Below, in pieces: positions 31,431 through 42,300 of a stretch of 64,000 nt of DNA. The position numbers and the translations under genes are program-made. Numbering within the stretch: position 1 is the first letter of the stretch; every line of letters starts with the position of its first letter. Origin of the DNA: Sciurus carolinensis (Eukaryota; Chordata; Mammalia; Rodentia; Sciuridae); contig NC_062232.1 of assembly GCF_902686445.1 (NCBI RefSeq), positions 16,908,897 through 16,972,896 on the forward strand, read 5' to 3'. The notes under the pieces were generated by a model. The model was not told the origin of the DNA. It saw nothing but the letters and a program-made list of their open reading frames with translations, and did not search any database.

Positions 31431-31648
31431 CTCCCCAGGCAGTCACCCGGAGCCCCAGCGGCTGCTCGAGTCCAAGCGCTGTGCTGAGCCGCCTCCTCTA
31501 CGATGATCCCAGTTGTCCGTGTTTACCGCTCCAGCGGGGGGAGGGGCGTCTCGCCGAGCAACTCCACTTCACAAATTCCCTGCGTTCCGGGGCTACCGCC
31601 CCATCCGGGACGCCTCCCCAACAGGAGAGACTCACCCGGTGGCTTTGA
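30896..31648 (+). other. Antisense open frame in copy 2 5' UTR (250 codons)
   Basis: Open antisense to the L1. The translation contains a 46-residue repeat starting ALMQSLLGQATRRASPLPPG, one unit per 138-bp repeat. Copy 3 has the same frame with the same start (47658 down). It is Pro/Leu/Arg/Gln-rich, with no domain I know. It could be an ORF0-like antisense protein or simply a stop-poor GC-rich repeat. Confidence 0.35.
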
Positions 31649-31726
31649 GTTGGTCCCAAGTCTCTCACTATCTCCTCTTTTGAATCTTGCGTCCTGGAGC
31701 AGCGTGAAATGCAGCCGCCCTCTAGT

Positions 31727-31738
31727 CCGCCATCTTGG
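31727..31738 (-). promoter_or_regulatory. YY1-like site at 5' terminus of L1 copy 2
   Basis: The minus strand reads CCAAGATGGCGG, about 9 bases inside the 5' end. Confidence 0.6.
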
Positions 31739-31746
31739 CCCCAGCC

Positions 31747-32123
31747 TAATGTTTTTAATTGAGGTAAAATTCATATAAAATAAAATTGACCATTATCCAT
31801 TTCAAAGTGTATATATAGTTCAGTGGCATTAAGTAAAATCACAATCTTGTGCATTCATCTCACATATCAACTCTATTCCAGTTCTAAGACATTTTAATCA
31901 ACCTAAGAGGAAACTCCATATCCATTAAGCATTTATGCCTTATTCTACTTCCTACCAGCTCCTAGCAACAATTAATCTTTTTTCCATGTCTGTGGTTTAT
32001 GTGGGTGGGTGTTTCACATAAATGGAAATTTACAGTATGTGACTTTTTATGTTGGTATCCTTCAGATAGCATATTTCCAAGGTTCATTCACGTTGCATAT
32101 GCATCAGCACTTCATTTCTTTTT
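31747..32123 (-). mobile_element. Old mammalian L1 3' region
   Basis: aattgaggtaaaattcatat, ttcagtggcattaagtaaaa and ttcacgttgcatatgcatca are typical of old eutherian L1 3' regions in this orientation. It starts with the copy 2 target duplication (taatgttttt) and is interrupted by the rodent L1 at 32124. Confidence 0.7.
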
Positions 32124-33955
32124 TATTAGCGCAATTAATTATACAAAGTAATGGGATTCATCATGGCATATTTGTACATGCATATAACATACTTTGGTCA
32201 TATCCATGCCCCATTACCCTCCCATGCCCTTTCTCTGCCCTCTATATCTTTCTCTAATAGTCTCCCTTCTACATATGACAAAAAAATGTGATAACTTATC
32301 TTTCTGAGTCTGACTTATTTCATTTAACTCGATTATCTCCAGTTCCATCAATTTTTCTTGCAAATGACAAGATTTCATGCTTCTTTATGACTGAATAGTG
32401 TTCCATTGTGTGTATTTACTGCATTTTCTTTGTTCATTCACCCATTCATGAGCATATAGGTTGATTTTATATCTTGGCTATCATGAATTGTGCTGTGATA
32501 AACATGGATATGCAGGTATCTCTATAGTACACTAACCTTAATTCCTTTGGGTATATACCCAGGAGTGGTATAGGTAGATCATATGGTATTTCTATTTTTA
32601 GTTTTTTGAGGAACTTCCATACTGATTTCCATAGTAGCTGTACTAATTTACATTTCCAACAACAATGTATAAAGATTTTTTTCCCAGCACCCCATATCTT
32701 TGCCAGAATTTATTGTTTCTGTGTTCTTTTAAAAAACTTTAAAAATTTTTCAGATTTTTCTTTCATTGGTTCTTTTTAGTTATACATGACAATATAATTC
32801 ATTTTGACATAATTATAAAAGCATGGAATATAATTTGTTCTAATTCAGTCCTCCGTACGTTCCCTTCCTCCCCATCCTCCCACCCCCTGTTCTATTCCTT
32901 CTACTCTACTAAACTTTCTGCTGTTTACTTTTAGTTTTTTTAAAAATTAATTTCTTCTGGATGCACTGATGGTGCGATTCACTGTGGCATAGTCATATAT
33001 GTACATAGGAAAGTTAGGTTAGATTCATTCCACTGTCTTTCCCTATCCCATCTGACCTCCCTTCCCTTCATTCCTCTTTGTCTACTCCACTAATCTTTCT
33101 TTTATTCTTTCTAAAGGATGCTTTTATTAAGAACATTATAATCATATATAATATTGGGGTTCATTTTGACAATCATAACATGCATGGAATATAATTTGCT
33201 CCATTTCAGTTCCTAGTACTTTCCCTGTCTCACTCCTCCTGTTTTTCTTCTTCCACTCTACTAGTTTTCCTTCTATTTATTTATTACTTTTTAAAATTGG
33301 TGCTTTAGAGATGCACATATATGAATATGCCACAGTGAAACTGACCAAATTATGTACATAGCATAATTTGGTCATTTCCACTCTGCAGTTCCTCCCTTTT
33401 CCCATCCCTTCTCTCCTTCTCCCCTCCCTTTCCTTTACTCCACTGATTTCCCTTCTATTTTCAGGGGATTACCCCCTTTCCCCTTATTTTTTGTATTCTT
33501 GATAATAACAATTCTGACTGGAGTGAGATGGTATCTCACTGTAATTTTGATTTACATATTTCCTGGCTAAAAATGTTGAACATGTTTTCATGTAATTGCT
33601 GGACATTTGTACTTTTATTGAGAAGTGTCTCCTCAGTTTACTTGCTAATTTATTGACTAGGTTATTTGGGGTTTATTTTTGGTGTTAAGTTTTTTTTGAA
33701 TTCTTTATATATTTTGTATATTAGTCTTCTGTTAGAAGAGTAGTTGCAAAGATTTTCCTCCCATTCTGTAGACTGTGTCTTCACTCTGTCAATTTTTTTC
33801 CTTTGCTGTGCAGAAGCCTTTTAATTTGATACAGTCACATTTGTGGATTCTTGCTATTATTATTTTTTGGATTCTTGCTATTATTAACTGAGCTATTGGA
33901 GTCCTATTCATGAAGTCATTGCCTTTTCATACATTTTTAAGTATTTCCCCTGTTT
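32124..33955 (-). mobile_element. Old rodent L1s, nested, inside the older L1
   Basis: Minus-strand L1 3' UTR and ORF2 end (32124-32740, then 33480-33955), interrupted by further L1 3' ends carrying the recurring ttttagttatacatgacaat and catggaatataatttg motifs (32760, 33130 and 33190). The similar ttcatttctttttat on both sides (32112 and about 33968) suggests the target duplication of the nested block. Confidence 0.65.
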
Positions 33956-34420
33956 TCTTCTAACAGTATTTCATTTCTTTTTATGGCTGAATAATATCCC
34001 TTTGTGTAGATACACCACATTTTCTTTATTCATTCATCAGTATATAGACATTTGGGTTGTTTCCTGTCTTTAGATATTGTTAATAATGCTGTTATGATTA
34101 TCTATGTACAATTAGTTGTTTGCTTGTTGTCAGTTTTTTTGGTCACACCTCAGAATGAAATTGAACTGCATTGTATGAGGGTTCCAGTTTCTCAACAGTT
34201 TTTTCTTTTTTTGCGGTACTGGGGATCGAACTCAGGGCCTTGTGCTTGCAAGGCAAGCACTCTACCAGCTGAGCTATCTCCCCAGCCCTCTCAACATTTT
34301 TATCAATACTTGGTATAGTTTATTTCTTTGATTATAGCCTTTATGGGTATGAAGTAATGTCTCATTGTGGTTTTGATCAAACTTTCTTTAATGACTAATG
34401 ATGTTGAATATCTTTAAATT
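33956..34420 (-). mobile_element. Old mammalian L1, continuation
   Basis: tatggctgaataatatccct, tcattcatcagtatatagac and atagcctttatgggtatgaa continue the old minus-strand L1 that began at 31747. It carries an ID insertion. Confidence 0.65.
34200..34289 (-). mobile_element. ID SINE
   Basis: Minus strand gggctggggagatagctcag to a T-rich (sense A-rich) end. tctcaaca on both sides (about 34191 and 34290) is the likely target duplication. Confidence 0.85.
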
Positions 34421-34900
34421 CCATAAATTAATGAACAGGGATTATAAGGACTCAGAGTGCAGGGGTTGAGTCTATGAATAGATACCAAGTGATGCGAACT
34501 AAACTGTATGAAAAATTCTGGTCATCATAGACCATATATCCAAAAGGAAAGCTGTAGTTTTACTGTTGTACACAACCAAGAAGTACACAATGCTTTGGTG
34601 TTTCTATCAAGGCCATTTAAAAATGTAGTTGATGAAGAAAATTTTATTATAAGTTGAGAAATTTCTGAACCTGAAAAAAACTGCAAATGCTTACAATAAC
34701 AATATTAATGCATAGGGAAAACTCAAGTAATTAAAATTCATTCTAAAATATTTATGTTTTTATGCATGTTGCTTTCCTTTCTGAACAAGCCTAAAACAGT
34801 GCATGAACTGAATTAAATAGCCATGGTAAATTTAATCAGGTGCTGGATATCAATTTAATATAGAAAGTTAAAAGCAAAACAAGTATTTCTTCAGTTATGC
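34421..34900. other. Unrecognised DNA
   Basis: AT-rich. No gene or named repeat seen. Confidence 0.5.
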
Positions 34901-35063
34901 AGAAGGTAGGCCTGAATAAGAGGGAAAAGAGGGATGTGGGAATCCTACAAAAATAGAAGGGAGATCAGAAGAACAGAGGAAGGGGGTTGACAGGAAGGGA
35001 GAAGGGATGGGGAAAGAGAGGAATGGTGGAATGAAATCGACCAAATTATTCTATATGTATATA
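34901..35063 (+). mobile_element. Old L1 3' UTR, left half
   Basis: Purine-rich L1 3' UTR (gaagggagatcagaagaaca, then atgaaatcgaccaaattatt), split by the 7SL-LTR insertion and resuming at 35649. Confidence 0.65.
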
Positions 35064-35065
35064 TG

Positions 35066-35398
35066 TGTAGGGCTGCCAGGCTCCTCAGGCGCAGGTAAGG
35101 GCCATGGAGTCAAGACCCCCAGACTCTGGGAGTTGGGTGGAAGCAGGCTTGTGGCGAGCAGCCTGCAAACTCGTTTATTGGGGGAACAGCTATACATTTT
35201 GTAAGTCTCTTGCCCAATCACAATGTGCCACGGGGGATCAGACCACCAGCCTCCTATACAGGTTCCCTTGGTAACACTAGGTCAACTTGGGGCACTTGTT
35301 TACTTTCCTAGGTAGGAAAAGCGGAATGCTCCTCTCTGCAAGTTTACACACTTGTGACATTAACTGCTGCGAGCCAAGAACTAGGATTTCTCCCAACA
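35066..35398 (-). repeat. Endogenous retrovirus LTR (about 333 bp)
   Basis: On the minus strand it starts TGTTGGGAG directly after a polypurine tract, carries an AATAAA signal (cccccaataaacgagtttgc) and ends ccctaca. The start and size recall class II (IAP-like) rodent LTRs. No second LTR, gag, pol or env frame is nearby, so there is no provirus. Confidence 0.8.
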
Positions 35399-35449
35399 TT
35401 TCCCCTATTTTTATTAATTTGGACAAGGGATTCCTTCAGGAGGACCTGA
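35399..35449 (-). other. Polypurine tract and short retroviral 3' leader
   Basis: Sense strand aaaaataggggaaa at 35412-35399 is the plus-strand primer site expected just before a 3' LTR. The 36 nt before it (35449-35414) are not 7SL and are probably the extreme 3' end of the viral internal region. Confidence 0.65.
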
Positions 35450-35648
35450 TTGACCTGCTCTGTTTCCGGCTGTTTTACCCCTCCTTAGGCAACCTGGTGG
35501 CCCCCCCTGCTCCCGGGAGGTCACCCTATTGATGCCAAACTTATTGCGGACACCTGATCGGCATAGCGCACTACAGCCCAGAACTCCTGGACTCAAGCGA
35601 TCCTCCCACCTCAGCCTCCCGAGTAGCTGGGACTACAGGTGCATGCCA
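35450..35648 (-). pseudogene. 7SL RNA pseudogene (5' two thirds)
   Basis: Read on the minus strand this follows signal recognition particle RNA from about base 10 to about base 205: ctgtagtcccagctactcgg, gcttgagtccaggagttctg, tagtgcgctatgccgatcag, gtgacctcccgggagcaggg, then gcctaaggaggggtaaaaca. Unlike the B1 SINEs nearby it includes the 7SL central (S) domain, so it derives from the RNA itself. It is joined to retroviral sequence at its 3' end and lacks the 7SL 3' end, so it is not functional. Confidence 0.9.
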
Positions 35649-35870
35649 TATATATATATATTACAGATTTTAAAAAGGAATAAATAAATAGAAGACCAGT
35701 AGAGGAAGGGAAACAGGGAGGGAGGAGGGCAGGGAAAGGAAAGTACTGAAAGTACTGAAGAATGTATTGCAGCAAATTATGTTCCATGGATGTTATAATA
35801 TGTCACAATGAACCCTAATATTATGTATAGCTATAATGCACTAATAAAAAATAAAATAGCTTATAATTAG
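35649..35870 (+). mobile_element. Old L1 3' UTR, right half
   Basis: agaagaccagtagaggaagg, then gtcacaatgaaccctaatat and aatgcactaataaaaaataa: the L1 3' end that the chimera split. Confidence 0.7.
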
Positions 35871-36754
35871 CCCCACAGATTTTATTTTGCCTATTTTTCA
35901 TTAATAATATAACCATTTGCAGTTTAGAAATTGTTTCTCTTAAGTTGCTGTAGTTAGCAGTTTATATCAATGCAATTTCTTGTCATCATTTTAATTTGAG
36001 AGGGTGGCAGAATTTGATTTCATTAGTCTTTAGCAAAAGCTTCTTGAATTTTATGATTAAATAAGTGTGATTGATTTCATTGAGTGTTGAGTGCAGTAGG
36101 AGTATAGCTTTTAATGGGTATATATAAATATTCTTATAAAACTTATAAACCTATTTCATTTGGTTTGAGAAATCCTGTGGAGAAAAATTTTGTTCTGCAT
36201 AACTGTCCTAAATTTTATGAACTTGCCTTTGAAAAAGATAAAAGGAATGAAAAACCTGAGGCAAATTTATGAAGAATTCTGTAAGGAGAGATTAATTATG
36301 TATAATTTGACTATATCCCATTTATAAGTCATTGAAAACATTGATCAGAAATTTTTTAAGGATTTACTGCACACTGCAATGAAGATATAAGGTGTATAAT
36401 CCAAGTGTTAAATAACATTTATGCTAGAGGTTGCAGATATTTTTAAGGAAAATGGAAGAAACAAGACTTAAAGACTCTCATAAGCAGATATATTCTTAAG
36501 ACAAGACTTCTCAAACTTTAATATACATATGAATCACCTCTTGGTCTTGATAAAAAATATAGATTCTTATTCACTAGATTTTGGATGGGGCCCAAGATTT
36601 TTATTTCTAACAGGTTCCTAGAAAATGCTTTGTTGCTGGTTTAGGAACCACATATTTGTTAGAGTCTGTTAAACTGATTGATTCCATCCAGAGATATTTG
36701 TTTGTTTCTTTGTTTAGCAATAGAGTGATTCATAGTGAATATTACTGGCTGTGT
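35871..36754. other. Unrecognised DNA
   Basis: AT-rich with no recognised gene or repeat. Confidence 0.5.
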
Positions 36755-37057
36755 TTTTTTTCTTTTTGTTACCAGGGATTGAACCCAGAGATGCTTAACC
36801 ACTGAGCCACATCCCCAGCCCTTTTTGTTTTTTATTTTTTTGTGGTGCTGGTGATCAAACTCAGGACCTTGTGCATGTGAGGCAAGTACTCTACCAACTG
36901 AGCTATATCCCCAGCCCTGTTTTTTATTTTTAGACAAGGTCTTGGTAAGTTGCTTAGGGCCTCACTCAATTGCTGAGGCTGGCTTTGAAGTTGTGATCCT
37001 CTTGCTTCAGTCTCCCAAATTGCTGAGATTATAGGCATGCACCACCGTGCCCGGCTT
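36755..37057 (-). mobile_element. B1-dID SINE with a second ID inserted in its linker
   Basis: Minus-strand order: B1-like half (37057 to about 36935), a full ID body (36917-36830, gggctggggatatagctcag), then another ID half (36821-36755, gggctggggatgtggctcag). The extra ID sits exactly at the A-rich linker, a favoured landing place for L1 endonuclease. Confidence 0.8.
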
Positions 37058-37958
37058 GTGATTATATTTTAATACTTGATTCAAGCAAGAATGTTTGCAA
37101 AATCCCTTATGAACTCTGTTTGCTGACTTTCTATTTATTTTTTATTGGTGCATATTAATTATATAGAATGGTGGGATTCATTATGGAATATTGATACATG
37201 CATATAACATCATTTGATTAATTTCAGGCCCCAGTACTTCCCCTTTCCATTTGCTCCTCTCTCCTCCTACTCCTCTTCTTCTATCCTTTTGGTCTCCCTT
37301 ACTTTGGTGATGTCCTCCCCTCCTTGATTCTATGTATATGATAAAACGTGATACTTCTTTTTCTGCATCTGGCTCACTTAGCTTTAACATGATTCTCTTC
37401 AGTTTTACCCATTTTCCTACAAATGAAATAATTTTATTTTTATTTATGTCATCAATAAAAATTCATTGTGTATGTATATCACATTTTCTTTATCCACTCA
37501 TTTATTGATGGATAGCTAGCCTGATTCTATAACCTGGCTATTGTGAATTTTGCTGTGATAAAATGGATATGTGTGTGTCTCTAAAGTATGCTGACTTTAG
37601 TTCTTTTGAATAAATACTAAGGAGTGGTATCTCTGAATCATATGGTAGTTCTATTTTTAATTTTTTTAAGAACTTCCATACTGATTTTCTTAGTGACCAT
37701 ACTAATTTAAAGTCCCACTAACAGGATATAAGGGTTCCTTTTCCCCTACATCCTCACCACCATTTATTGTTATTTGTATTTTTGATGATAGTCATTCTGA
37801 CCGAAGTGATATAGAATCTCAGTGTAATTTTGATTTTCATTTCACTGATGGCTAGGGATGTTGAACATTTTTAAATATAATTGTTGGTCATTTTACTTCT
37901 TTTGAGAAGTGTCCGTTCAGTCCATTGGCATGTTTATTGAAAGAGTGTTTTTGGTATG

Positions 37959-37961
<3 letters not shown>

Positions 37962-38018
<57 letters not shown>

Positions 38019-38089
38019 GCTGGGGATCGAACCCAGGGCCTTGTGCTTACAAGGCAAGCACTCTACCAACTGAGCTATCTCTCCAGCCT
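37962..38089 (-). mobile_element. Young ID SINE with a 52-base poly(A) tail
   Basis: Minus strand ggctggagagatagctcagt to aagcacaaggccctgggttc, then an uninterrupted 52-base A-run (plus-strand T at 37962-38013). A long pure tail suggests a recent insertion. tgagtt on the right (38088-38093) and ggagtt on the left flank it. Confidence 0.9.
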
Positions 38090-38142
38090 GAGTTCTTTAT
38101 ATATTCTGTATATTAGTCCTATATCAGATGAGTAACTGGCAA

Positions 38143-38331
38143 CCAGGCACAGTGGCACATACCTGTAATCCCAGTGGCTTGGGAGGCTGAAGCAGGAGGA
38201 TCACAAGTTAGCCTCAGCCTGAAAACAGCCTCAGCAACTTAGCAGTGCCCTAAGCAATTTGAGACCCTGTCTCAAAATAAAAGGGTCTGGGGATATGACT
38301 CAGTGGTTAAGCAATCCTTGGTACTAAACAA
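38143..38331 (+). mobile_element. B1-dID dimeric SINE
   Basis: caggcacagtggcacatacc opens the B1 half, and gtctggggatatgactcagt opens the ID half. Flanks gagtaactggcaa and gaatagtttgcaa are a worn target duplication in L1 sequence. Confidence 0.88.
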
Positions 38332-38545
38332 AGAATAGTTTGCAAAGATTTTCTCCCATTTGATAGTCTGTCTTTTCACTCTGTTAATTGTTTCCTTTGC
38401 TGTGCAGAAGCTTTATAATTTGATGCAATACCATTTGTGGATTCTTGATATTATTTCTTGGACTATTGGAATCCTATTCAGGGAGTTGACTTTTTATTTT
38501 AAACTAAGAATCATGAAGGGAGTACCCTGTTGTAAATTTGTATAA

Positions 38546-39145
38546 TTTCTCAGAGCAGAGGCTGATTGTGGTTTTTTGCTGTTTACAGGTTGGAAGCCAC
38601 CACCCTCTTGAGGCTGTGGCAATTAGGAAGTGAGCCCAGTGTGAAACACTGTGGGGACAGAAGCATGGTGTCGTTGTAGTCTCTGCTGATTCACAGTATA
38701 TACCCCTTTTCTATGATAGCTGCCTGTAAACGTTAGTCTAATTTACTTTCAGGGAAACAGAGTACTGAGGACTGGAAACACATGTTCTTGACTTTTAGTG
38801 TATAAACAAGTTGTCTAGGGAACTCATTCAAGACATAGATTCCTGGATGTATTTTTGAGGATTCTGTTTGAGCTAATTGGAAGTTTTGCCTGAAATTTTA
38901 ACATGCTGCCCAGATTGTTCAGGGCCAAGTGATCAAAGGTACACACTTTGAGAAACATTGAATTAGATTTTTATCATTTAAAAAGGACATAATAACCAAG
39001 TACCCATTCAACCTTCTATATCTGGTTAGCAGAAAGTTAATCTCCAGGTATACGTCATACTTTCACTGAATTCTCAACTTGTGACAGGTGGGCAACATAC
39101 TTTATCACAAAATATGAGCTTTTGCCTCACTCAAAAGTAAATGTA
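38546..39145. other. Unrecognised DNA
   Basis: No gene or repeat recognised. Confidence 0.5.
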
Positions 39146-39328
39146 TCCATGCATGGTGGTGCATGTGTCTAATCCCAGTGGCTGGGGAGGTTAAAGCAGG
39201 AGGATTGCAAGTTCAAAGCCAGCCTTGGCAACTTAGCAAAACCCTGTCTCAAAATAAAATGTCAGAAGGGCTGGGGATGGGCTCAGTGGTTAAGTGCCCC
39301 TGGGTTCAATCCGTGGTATCAAAAAATA
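39146..39328 (+). mobile_element. B1-dID dimeric SINE with target duplication
   Basis: B1 half from catgcatggtggtgcatgtg, ID half from gggctggggatgggctcagt. The 13-bp duplication aaaagtaaatgta lies at 39133-39145 and 39329-39341. Confidence 0.92.
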
Positions 39329-39341
39329 AAAAGTAAATGTA

Positions 39342-42300
39342 CTGATCTGATAAATATTCTTAATAATGATATGTGGCTTTAGGTGTGACCTAGTGATAGA
39401 TTTAATGGTGTGCCAGAGCCGTCTTGCACTGGTTTACGACAGCCTCTAGTTTAATTTTGTGAGTCAGTTGTTTAAACTGTTGGTGGTTTGAATCTACCAT
39501 GGTGGGGTTATTTATACCACCAAGTCAGGACCTCCTAATTCCCCTACCTCCTAAGCAAGTTGTTATAAATATTTACCAGTACACCAATGAATGGATTTCT
39601 TCCAAGAGCTTGAATTCTATCAGTCTTGATGATTTTGTTTTCTGGTAAAAATGTTGCTTCCAAGACACTGGGAAAGATTTCCTAAATACCCAAGGGTATA
39701 ACACTTTTCTGTTTCCTAGGAATTACTCAAATAATTTAGGGGCTTACTGAAAGAAATAATTTAGGGCTGGAAAGTTGAAAAGAATGGTACAGAAGTTCTC
39801 ATTTATAATCAGTTTCACAGTCAATATTTATTTTAAATATGTAAGATATTTTATTATTAGTAATACCACCTAACACCCAACCCAAAGTTGGCAAAGCACA
39901 AGTTTATAATCTTCCACGTAGCCTTTCATGTATATATTCTTGTGTATAACTATCTTTGTCCATTGTATGGCACACTCTAAAGGCAATAGAATGGAATTAA
40001 GTGAAAAGATTACTTACAAACAGGGTTGCATGGTTGAGAGAAACAATAAGGTGTGGTGAATGACCCCATGGCTAGCAATAGCTGGGATACATTTTCATCC
40101 CTAGGCCTTAGGGGGAGGAAGCTCTTACCATAGCTTGCTGAGTATTGTCAATTATTGCTGCTACTGAGTGGTCCTCTTGTTATAGCATCAGCATCACCTG
40201 AGAACTTAGGCCATATTGCAAGTCTATTGAAGTAGAACCTGCATTTGTAGCAAAATCCCAGTTTGTTTGTATGCACATTGTAGTTTGAGAAACTCTGCTG
40301 TAGCGGTAGGAGAAGGCAACTTGCAGAAAAGGTGGCTTTAATAGAGGAAAACAGGCACTGCTAAACTATGATCAGACAGGGAAGAAGCTGGGGGAATAAA
40401 TATTCAAGTTTTGTTTTGTTCTATCTTCCAGTCCCCTGCCTATTAATCTTATTGGTCAAACCCAACCAGAAGCCATGGGATAAGGAGTAACTTGATGCAA
40501 CCATGAAGGACAGGGTACAAGGAAGAGAGGAAGACAATGGAGGGCAAATAGAATATTCAACAAACCCATGTAGAATAACCTTAAATGTAGTTCCATAATA
40601 TTATAACATTATAATAATACATCCAGCCTGAAAGCTTGGCTAAAACAACATTTTGTAAAGAGTGCATAAATCAGGATGGAGGAAGAAGTTGTGGACTTAG
40701 TATATGTGTGAATAAACTTCTTATTTGGTTTTGCCTATTCTCAGCCCCCAAATTTTCATTGCCATTGCCAAGTAGGGTCAATTAGAAAACTCATTTATAA
40801 CAATGCCATATGGTCTCTAGACATTAATCTTAAGAAGAATATAAAAGAATGATAGAATACATTTGATTTAATGGGAACCATAAACATCTTAACATATAAC
40901 TAATATCATGTAATTATATGAAACCATGATAAATTAAGTGAAGTGGGGTTTGATATTTACAGTTCCCAGATTGAGGAACAGAAGAGCACTCTTTCCTAGG
41001 AGTAAATAAAACAATGGTCTCTGGTCGCCTAAGATCTGGATTTCTCTGGTCACCTAAAATCTGGATTTTTCTTCATGTGTGACCCACTCTGTTAGTTAGG
41101 ATGTCCCTTTTATTGCCTGTAACAGCAGTGTAAATTTACGATGACTTAAACACGATAGAAATTTATTTCTCTTTTAGGTAGTAGTGGTATGATAACTCTG
41201 CTCCAAAAGGTTGTAAAGGAGTGTCCTTTTCTATCAGCTTGTTCCATTCTACCTCCTCTGTTCTTGTATATGTACCTTAGGATGGCAGGTCACAATATTT
41301 ATGATTGAGACAGCAGTATGAAGAAGTGGTAGGAGACAGGAAAGAAAAATATGACCTCCCCCTTTTAAGGGTAGACCTAACCACTTTCCCACATTCTGTT
41401 GGTCAGAACTTCAGCACTTGATCATACACAGCAGCAACAAAGACTTGAAAATTCAGCCTTTTTTTTGGAATTCATAATTAGCATAAAAATTAATGACATA
41501 GAAGAGTAGAGTGGACATTGGATGACAACCAGCAGCCTTCCCTATGCCTGGATTCCTGTGGTCTTTTTCTGGGTTTTTTTTTTTTTTTTTTTTTTTTGCT
41601 ATTCTTACTACATAATCTGTCAGTCCTAGAGAGTCACTTGTATTAGAGTCCTTGGTATTTGTGGAAAATGCTCCATCTTTCCACAGATTTAGAATTTTAA
41701 ATTTTCATATAGCTAAGGAAATTCAAAGTTTGGCTTCTTGCCAATATATTATGCCTGCTGCTATAATCTTTAAACTGGGAATGGTTTCTTTTTCTGTTTG
41801 TAGGACCTGCAAATTTTGTCCATTATTCATTGGAACACCATATTTTATAGTTTCTCTGGTCGGAAACTATTGTATACTTTTGAATATATGTGTGACCAGT
41901 GAATTGTCTCCTTTGTATGAGAATATTTGGATTATTTATTTATTCTTTAAGGAATATTTAAGTGCATATTATACTCTGTGCACTACATGAACCATTGAAT
42001 ATATCGTAGTGAACAAGATAAGCACAAATTTTGCCTTTATGGAATTCACAGTCAAGTGGGGGAAACAAAAATAAACATTTTACACAAATACATATATGTA
42101 CATTTACATACAAACACACGTTACATACATATTAGAAATATTGGTACTTTAAGGAAAAACAAAAGGTAGAGAAAATAATGGGGAGAAATATTAATTTAAT
42201 TTGAATTGGAGAGTCAGGGAAATTTGCTCTGAAGGTAGGATACTTAAGCAAAAAATTAAGAGATAAGTATGGATGAACTGGGGAGATGGGAGAGGAGTAG

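Larger units (their letters stand above)
24656..31746 (-). mobile_element. L1 copy 2: full-length LINE-1 with 3' transduction
   Basis: A full-length L1 of about 7 kb. In sense order it has a long GC-rich 5' UTR (31746-29902) with 138-bp repeats, ORF1 (29901-28888, intact), a 31-nt spacer, ORF2 (28856-25010, broken), a 3' UTR, an A-run and the transduced tail. The target duplication is 10 bp. In sense the insertion point reads tt/aaaaac, the L1 endonuclease preference (TT/AAAA). It interrupts an old L1 3' end that continues on both sides. Confidence 0.93.
29902..31746 (-). promoter_or_regulatory. L1 copy 2 5' UTR (type B promoter)
   Basis: About 1.85 kb, GC-rich. On the plus strand it contains tandem 138-bp units (ctgatgcagtcactc marks at 30902, 31040, 31178 and 31316), preceded by shorter related units. 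The 5'-most 160 bp resembles the end of the type A monomer (ctctcactatctcctctttt, tctagtccgccatcttgg), but the inner repeats are different. The likely internal RNA polymerase II promoter of this L1. Confidence 0.85.
35064..35648 (-). mobile_element. Chimeric 7SL RNA / retroviral LTR insertion
   Basis: In sense order this holds about 199 nt of 7SL RNA (35648-35450), about 36 nt of unknown, probably retroviral, sequence (35449-35414), a polypurine tract (aaaaataggggaaa) and a complete LTR (35398-35066). It begins with TG and ends with CA. tatata sits on both sides (35058-35063, 35649-35654), which could be a 6-bp integration duplication but lies in AT-rich DNA. The best reading is template switching from retroviral RNA to packaged 7SL RNA during reverse transcription, then insertion. 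Confidence 0.75.
37120..38545 (-). mobile_element. Old rodent L1 3' portion with two SINE inserts
   Basis: L1 3' UTR (37125-37330: tattttttattggtgcatat, gatacatgcatataacatca) followed by ORF2 C-terminal remnants up to 38545 (ctattgtgaattttgctgtg, taaggagtggtatctctgaa, aagattttctcccatttgat). It is interrupted at 37962-38089 and 38143-38331. Not coding. Confidence 0.75.

Noticed and set aside
29902..31746. GC-rich block as a CpG-island promoter of a host gene
   Set aside because: It is the L1 copy 2 5' UTR. The same block recurs inverted at 46953-48651 in front of another L1.
35450..35648. Functional 7SL RNA gene
   Set aside because: It lacks the first bases and the 3' third, has base differences from 7SL and runs into retroviral sequence.
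36659..36937. 92-codon minus-strand frame with a conserved-looking peptide
   Set aside because: It is the translation of ID SINE sequence. Similar peptides appear wherever an ID is read in that frame.
41652..41990. 112-codon open frame in the quiet central region
   Set aside because: No domain, signal or splice context was recognisable, composition is like the AT-rich surroundings, and such lengths arise by chance in 64 kb.
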